This document shows positions 23,304 through 25,518 of a stretch of DNA of 25,518 nucleotides, one piece after another. Origin of the DNA: JANLSE01 sp038214135. Lineage in GTDB: Bacteria > Chloroflexota > Chloroflexia > Chloroflexales > Roseiflexaceae. Positions within the stretch are counted from its first letter, which is position 1. The number at the start of each line of letters is the position of its first letter. The DNA lies in NCBI GenBank assembly GCA_038214135.1, contig JBBQSD010000091.1, positions 1-25,518 on the forward strand, read 5' to 3'. The notes under the pieces are model-generated. The model worked only from the letters and a program-made list of their open reading frames with translations. It was not told where the DNA came from and ran no database searches. A program made the translations under genes and the position numbers.

Positions 23304-24278
23304 ATGATCGACGACCCGGTTCTGCTGAATGATTGGCATCCCGTTGCCAGCCTTGATCAATTGGTTGAAACGCCAGTAATGAATGTGCGCCTGCTTGGTG
23401 AGGATCTGGTGATCTGGCGTACGGGCGATACATTCTCGGCCTGGCAGGATCTGTGCGTTCATCGTGGTGCACGGCTTTCACTTGGCAAAATCGTTGGCGA
23501 TCAACTGCGTTGCCCGTATCATGGCTGGACTTACAATCGATCTGGGCATTGCACGCATATGCCAGCGCATCCAGAACAGGTGCCACCCAGCCGCGCCAAA
23601 GTTCGCAGCTTTCTGGCAGCGCAGCGCTATGGCATGATCTGGGTTTGCCTTGGAACACCGGCCAATGATATTCCGCCCTTTCCTGAATGGGGTGTACCAG
23701 GCTTTGCTGTTGCCGTGTGTGGCCCATTTAGCCATATTCGCGCCCATGGCCCACGGCTGATCGAGAACTACCTGGATGCTGCACACTTCCCCTTTGTTCA
23801 CGATGGCGTGCTTGGCGACCCACAACGGCCCGAGCTTGGCGATTTTGAAGCCCGTATTGGCCCAAATGGCGTCGAATCCGATCCAATCGCCATCTATCAG
23901 CCCAATCCATATGGCGGCAGTTCGGGGATTGTCACCTATACCTACCATGCCTATCGGCCATTAACAGCACATTTCACCAAGCATATGCCAACAGCCACGA
24001 ATGGCATGGTACTGACGATCACGCCGCATGATGCACTTGATAGCACGGCCTGGTTTCTGGTTGCGACAACCGCCATGAACGATGATCGCCAGCTTCAGAT
24101 CGAGTATACCCCGCGTATCCGGGCGATTTTTGAAGAAGACCGAGCAATTGTCGAGTCACAGCGCCCCGAATTACTCCCGCTTGATCTGCAATCAGAACTG
24201 CACCTGCGCTCGGATCGGGTGGCAATTGCCTATCGTAAGTGGCTGCGCCAGCTTGGCCTGAGTTTCGGGACAGCGTAA
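23304..24278 (+). CDS. Rieske [2Fe-2S] non-heme iron oxygenase, large subunit type
   Basis: A 324-residue oxygenase. The Rieske cluster ligands C51-x-H53 and C70-x2-H73 are in CVHRGARL and CPYHGW. The mononuclear iron site is in ENYLDAAHFPFVH (H161, H166; D158 bridging). Size and the NYLDAAHFPFVH form suit the VanA/PaO-like group (demethylases and ring-modifying monooxygenases) rather than the dioxygenase alpha subunits. The substrate cannot be assigned; no reductase gene adjoins. ATG 23304 has a GGAGGGG ribosome site. An open frame extends upstream to 23130 but covers the palindromes, so I reject it. Confidence 0.87.
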   Translation: MIDDPVLLNDWHPVASLDQLVETPVMNVRLLGEDLVIWRTGDTFSAWQDLCVHRGARLSLGKIVGDQLRCPYHGWTYNRSGHCTHMPAHPEQVPPSRAKVRSFLAAQRYGMIWVCLGTPANDIPPFPEWGVPGFAVAVCGPFSHIRAHGPRLIENYLDAAHFPFVHDGVLGDPQRPELGDFEARIGPNGVESDPIAIYQPNPYGGSSGIVTYTYHAYRPLTAHFTKHMPTATNGMVLTITPHDALDSTAWFLVATTAMNDDRQLQIEYTPRIRAIFEEDRAIVESQRPELLPLDLQSELHLRSDRVAIAYRKWLRQLGLSFGTA

Positions 24279-24287
24279 TTCTCATGA

Positions 24288-24493
<206 letters not shown>

Positions 24494-24592
24494 AGCACCC
24501 CACCCGGTGGCTAATAGCCTTTTACATGTTCGCTTGCACGCTGCAGGCTAGTTACTCCGTCAATAAAGTTCTTGGGTATTTCGTGCATCATT

Positions 24593-24633
24593 CCCCTGAC
24601 CATCGGCCCTGCTCCCACGCCAGGAGAGGGGGA
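24593..24633. repeat. GGGAGAGGG-type hairpin repeat, degenerate copy 5
   Basis: CCCCTGACCATCGGCCCT, then CTCCCACGCCAGGAG and AGGGGG: the same layout as 18013-18052 with several mismatches. In the rest of 24494-24752 I see no gene or other feature. Confidence 0.55.
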
Positions 24634-24752
24634 GTTAGCCCAGGAAGAATACCCGATTATTTAATTTCCAGCGTAATTAGCCTGTGGATTCTGGGTTCAT
24701 CGTCATCTGGTAGATTGTTGAGTGCAAGTATCAGAGGCACTTCGGCGAAAAT

Positions 24753-24770
24753 TCTGACTCCTGACTCCTA
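24753..24770 (-). repeat. Short GTCAGGA heptamer array at transporter stop
   Basis: On the minus strand TAGGAGTCAGGAGTCAGA: the TAG stop codon of the BenE-like gene is the first part of the repeat, which continues in sense direction. Confidence 0.8.
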
Positions 24771-25518
24771 CCCCCTCTGCCGCACATAGCTTAGCCCCAG
24801 ATGCACGGCCATGCCAAAGATCAACCCCCAGAATGGTGCGCCGATTCCGAACAACGAAATATCCGAGGCTGTGACGAGTAATGCAATCAGGGCTGCATCG
24901 CGTGATGATGGCTCACCCATTGCGCCTGCCAACGAACTACCCAATGCGCCGGTGAGTGCTAGCCCTGCCACTGCGGCGCTGAGCGCCATGGGAAACCCGG
25001 CAAACAGCTCGATTGCAGATGCGCTCAGGATTCCCGCAATAATATAGAACACACCAGTTGCGACACCAGCGGCATAGCGACGGTTTGGATCGGGGTGTGC
25101 TTCGGGGCTGGTACAGATTGCTGCCGTGATCGCCGCCAAATTCAATCCTGAACCAGCGAATGGTGCCGTGAGCAGTGAGAACAGCCCGGTGATTGCAATT
25201 GGCCCATCGATAGGCGTGGTATAACCAGAATTACGCAGCACCGCAAAACCCGGCGCATTCTGCGAGGTCATGGTCAGCACAAACAATGGCAGTGCCAGGC
25301 CAAATAATGCACCTGGTGTGAACACCGGTGTGATCACCAGTGGCCGCGATATCTCGAATGCGAAGCCACCCAGGTTGACATCGCCCTGTATGGCGGCAAC
25401 AATCAGCCCAACTACCAGTGCGCCAATCGTTGGTGCCCGAAAGCCCAGCCGCCGCAGGAACACAAACACGGCCAGCATTAGCCCGACCATCAGTGGCCGA
25501 TCTGGCAGTACCTTGAAC
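24768..25518 (-). CDS. BenE-type benzoate/H+ symporter family transporter, partial (N-terminus beyond window)
   Basis: The C-terminal 249 residues of a polytopic membrane protein; the frame is open through the window edge, so the start lies beyond 25518. The signature MTSQNAPGFAVLRNSGYTTP, then the helices ITGLFSLLTAPFAGSGLNLAAITAAICTS and ALSAAVAGLALTGALGSSLAGAM, match the BenE family (full length about 390). Family members are annotated as proton-driven benzoate uptake; the real substrate here is not certain. The stop TAG lies within a heptamer repeat. It is convergent with the Rieske gene, and a shared aromatic-compound theme is possible but weak. Confidence 0.82.
   Translation of the reverse strand, partial: FKVLPDRPLMVGLMLAVFVFLRRLGFRAPTIGALVVGLIVAAIQGDVNLGGFAFEISRPLVITPVFTPGALFGLALPLFVLTMTSQNAPGFAVLRNSGYTTPIDGPIAITGLFSLLTAPFAGSGLNLAAITAAICTSPEAHPDPNRRYAAGVATGVFYIIAGILSASAIELFAGFPMALSAAVAGLALTGALGSSLAGAMGEPSSRDAALIALLVTASDISLFGIGAPFWGLIFGMAVHLGLSYVRQRG

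Noticed and set aside
23304..24278. Specific call as chlorophyllide or pheophorbide oxygenase
   Set aside because: The Rieske and iron motifs fit a broad PaO/VanA-like group; no pigment-synthesis genes adjoin, so the substrate is left open.

Overview
The window looks like a chromosomal segment of a filamentous Chloroflexota bacterium (Chloroflexales/Herpetosiphon type). This is inferred from overall gene style, moderate GC, a Ser/Thr kinase fused to an extracellular propeller, and the many short palindromic and tandem repeats between genes. No rRNA, tRNA or CRISPR array was found. Most genes are ordinary housekeeping or accessory metabolism. The spaces between them are unusually rich in repeats.

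Layout. (1) 194-2245: membrane Ser/Thr kinase with an outer propeller. (2) 2324-8117, minus strand: a three-gene efflux unit (RND pump, lipoprotein adaptor, aldo/keto reductase), divergent from a TetR regulator at 8452-9060. The shared 334-base spacer holds a good minus-strand promoter and a 15-base inverted repeat that could be the operator. (3) 9271-14554: an organosulfur/nitrate-type ABC importer (ATPase, binding lipoprotein, permease), then O-acetylhomoserine sulfhydrylase and a CoA-binding protein, probably a sulfur-acquisition neighbourhood. A ~100-bp MITE-like element sits inside the importer between binding protein and permease, and its right end forms a promoter for the permease. (4) 14702-16645, minus strand: exported DUF3048 protein and a glyoxalase-like protein. 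(5) 16824-17972: D-galactonate dehydratase. (6) 18136-21183: remnants of an acetyltransferase-like gene and of a MazF toxin, directly followed by a compact RNA-repair operon: SAM methyltransferase, RNA ligase, and an HD-phosphoesterase/polynucleotide kinase (HD-Pnk) that carries a one-base frameshift as read here. (7) 21800-23123: nucleotidyltransferase and overlapping GNAT acetyltransferase. (8) 23304-24278: Rieske oxygenase. (9) 24768-25518, minus strand: C-terminal part of a BenE-type transporter cut by the window edge.

Most interesting signals. First, the RNA-repair operon: HD-Pnk would heal 2',3'-cyclic-phosphate and 5'-OH ends, the ligase would seal them, and a MazF remnant (an RNase family that makes such ends) abuts the first gene. 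Second, two inverted copies of a TA-flanked MITE-like element whose ends both carry outward TTTACA-N16-TATAxx promoters. Third, several families of 7-bp tandem repeats (GCCGATA, GTCAGGA, AACCRAG, AGCTTTC), often placed right after stop codons and in places overlapping them, resembling the heptameric STRR repeats known from cyanobacteria. Several hairpin families are also scattered through the gaps.
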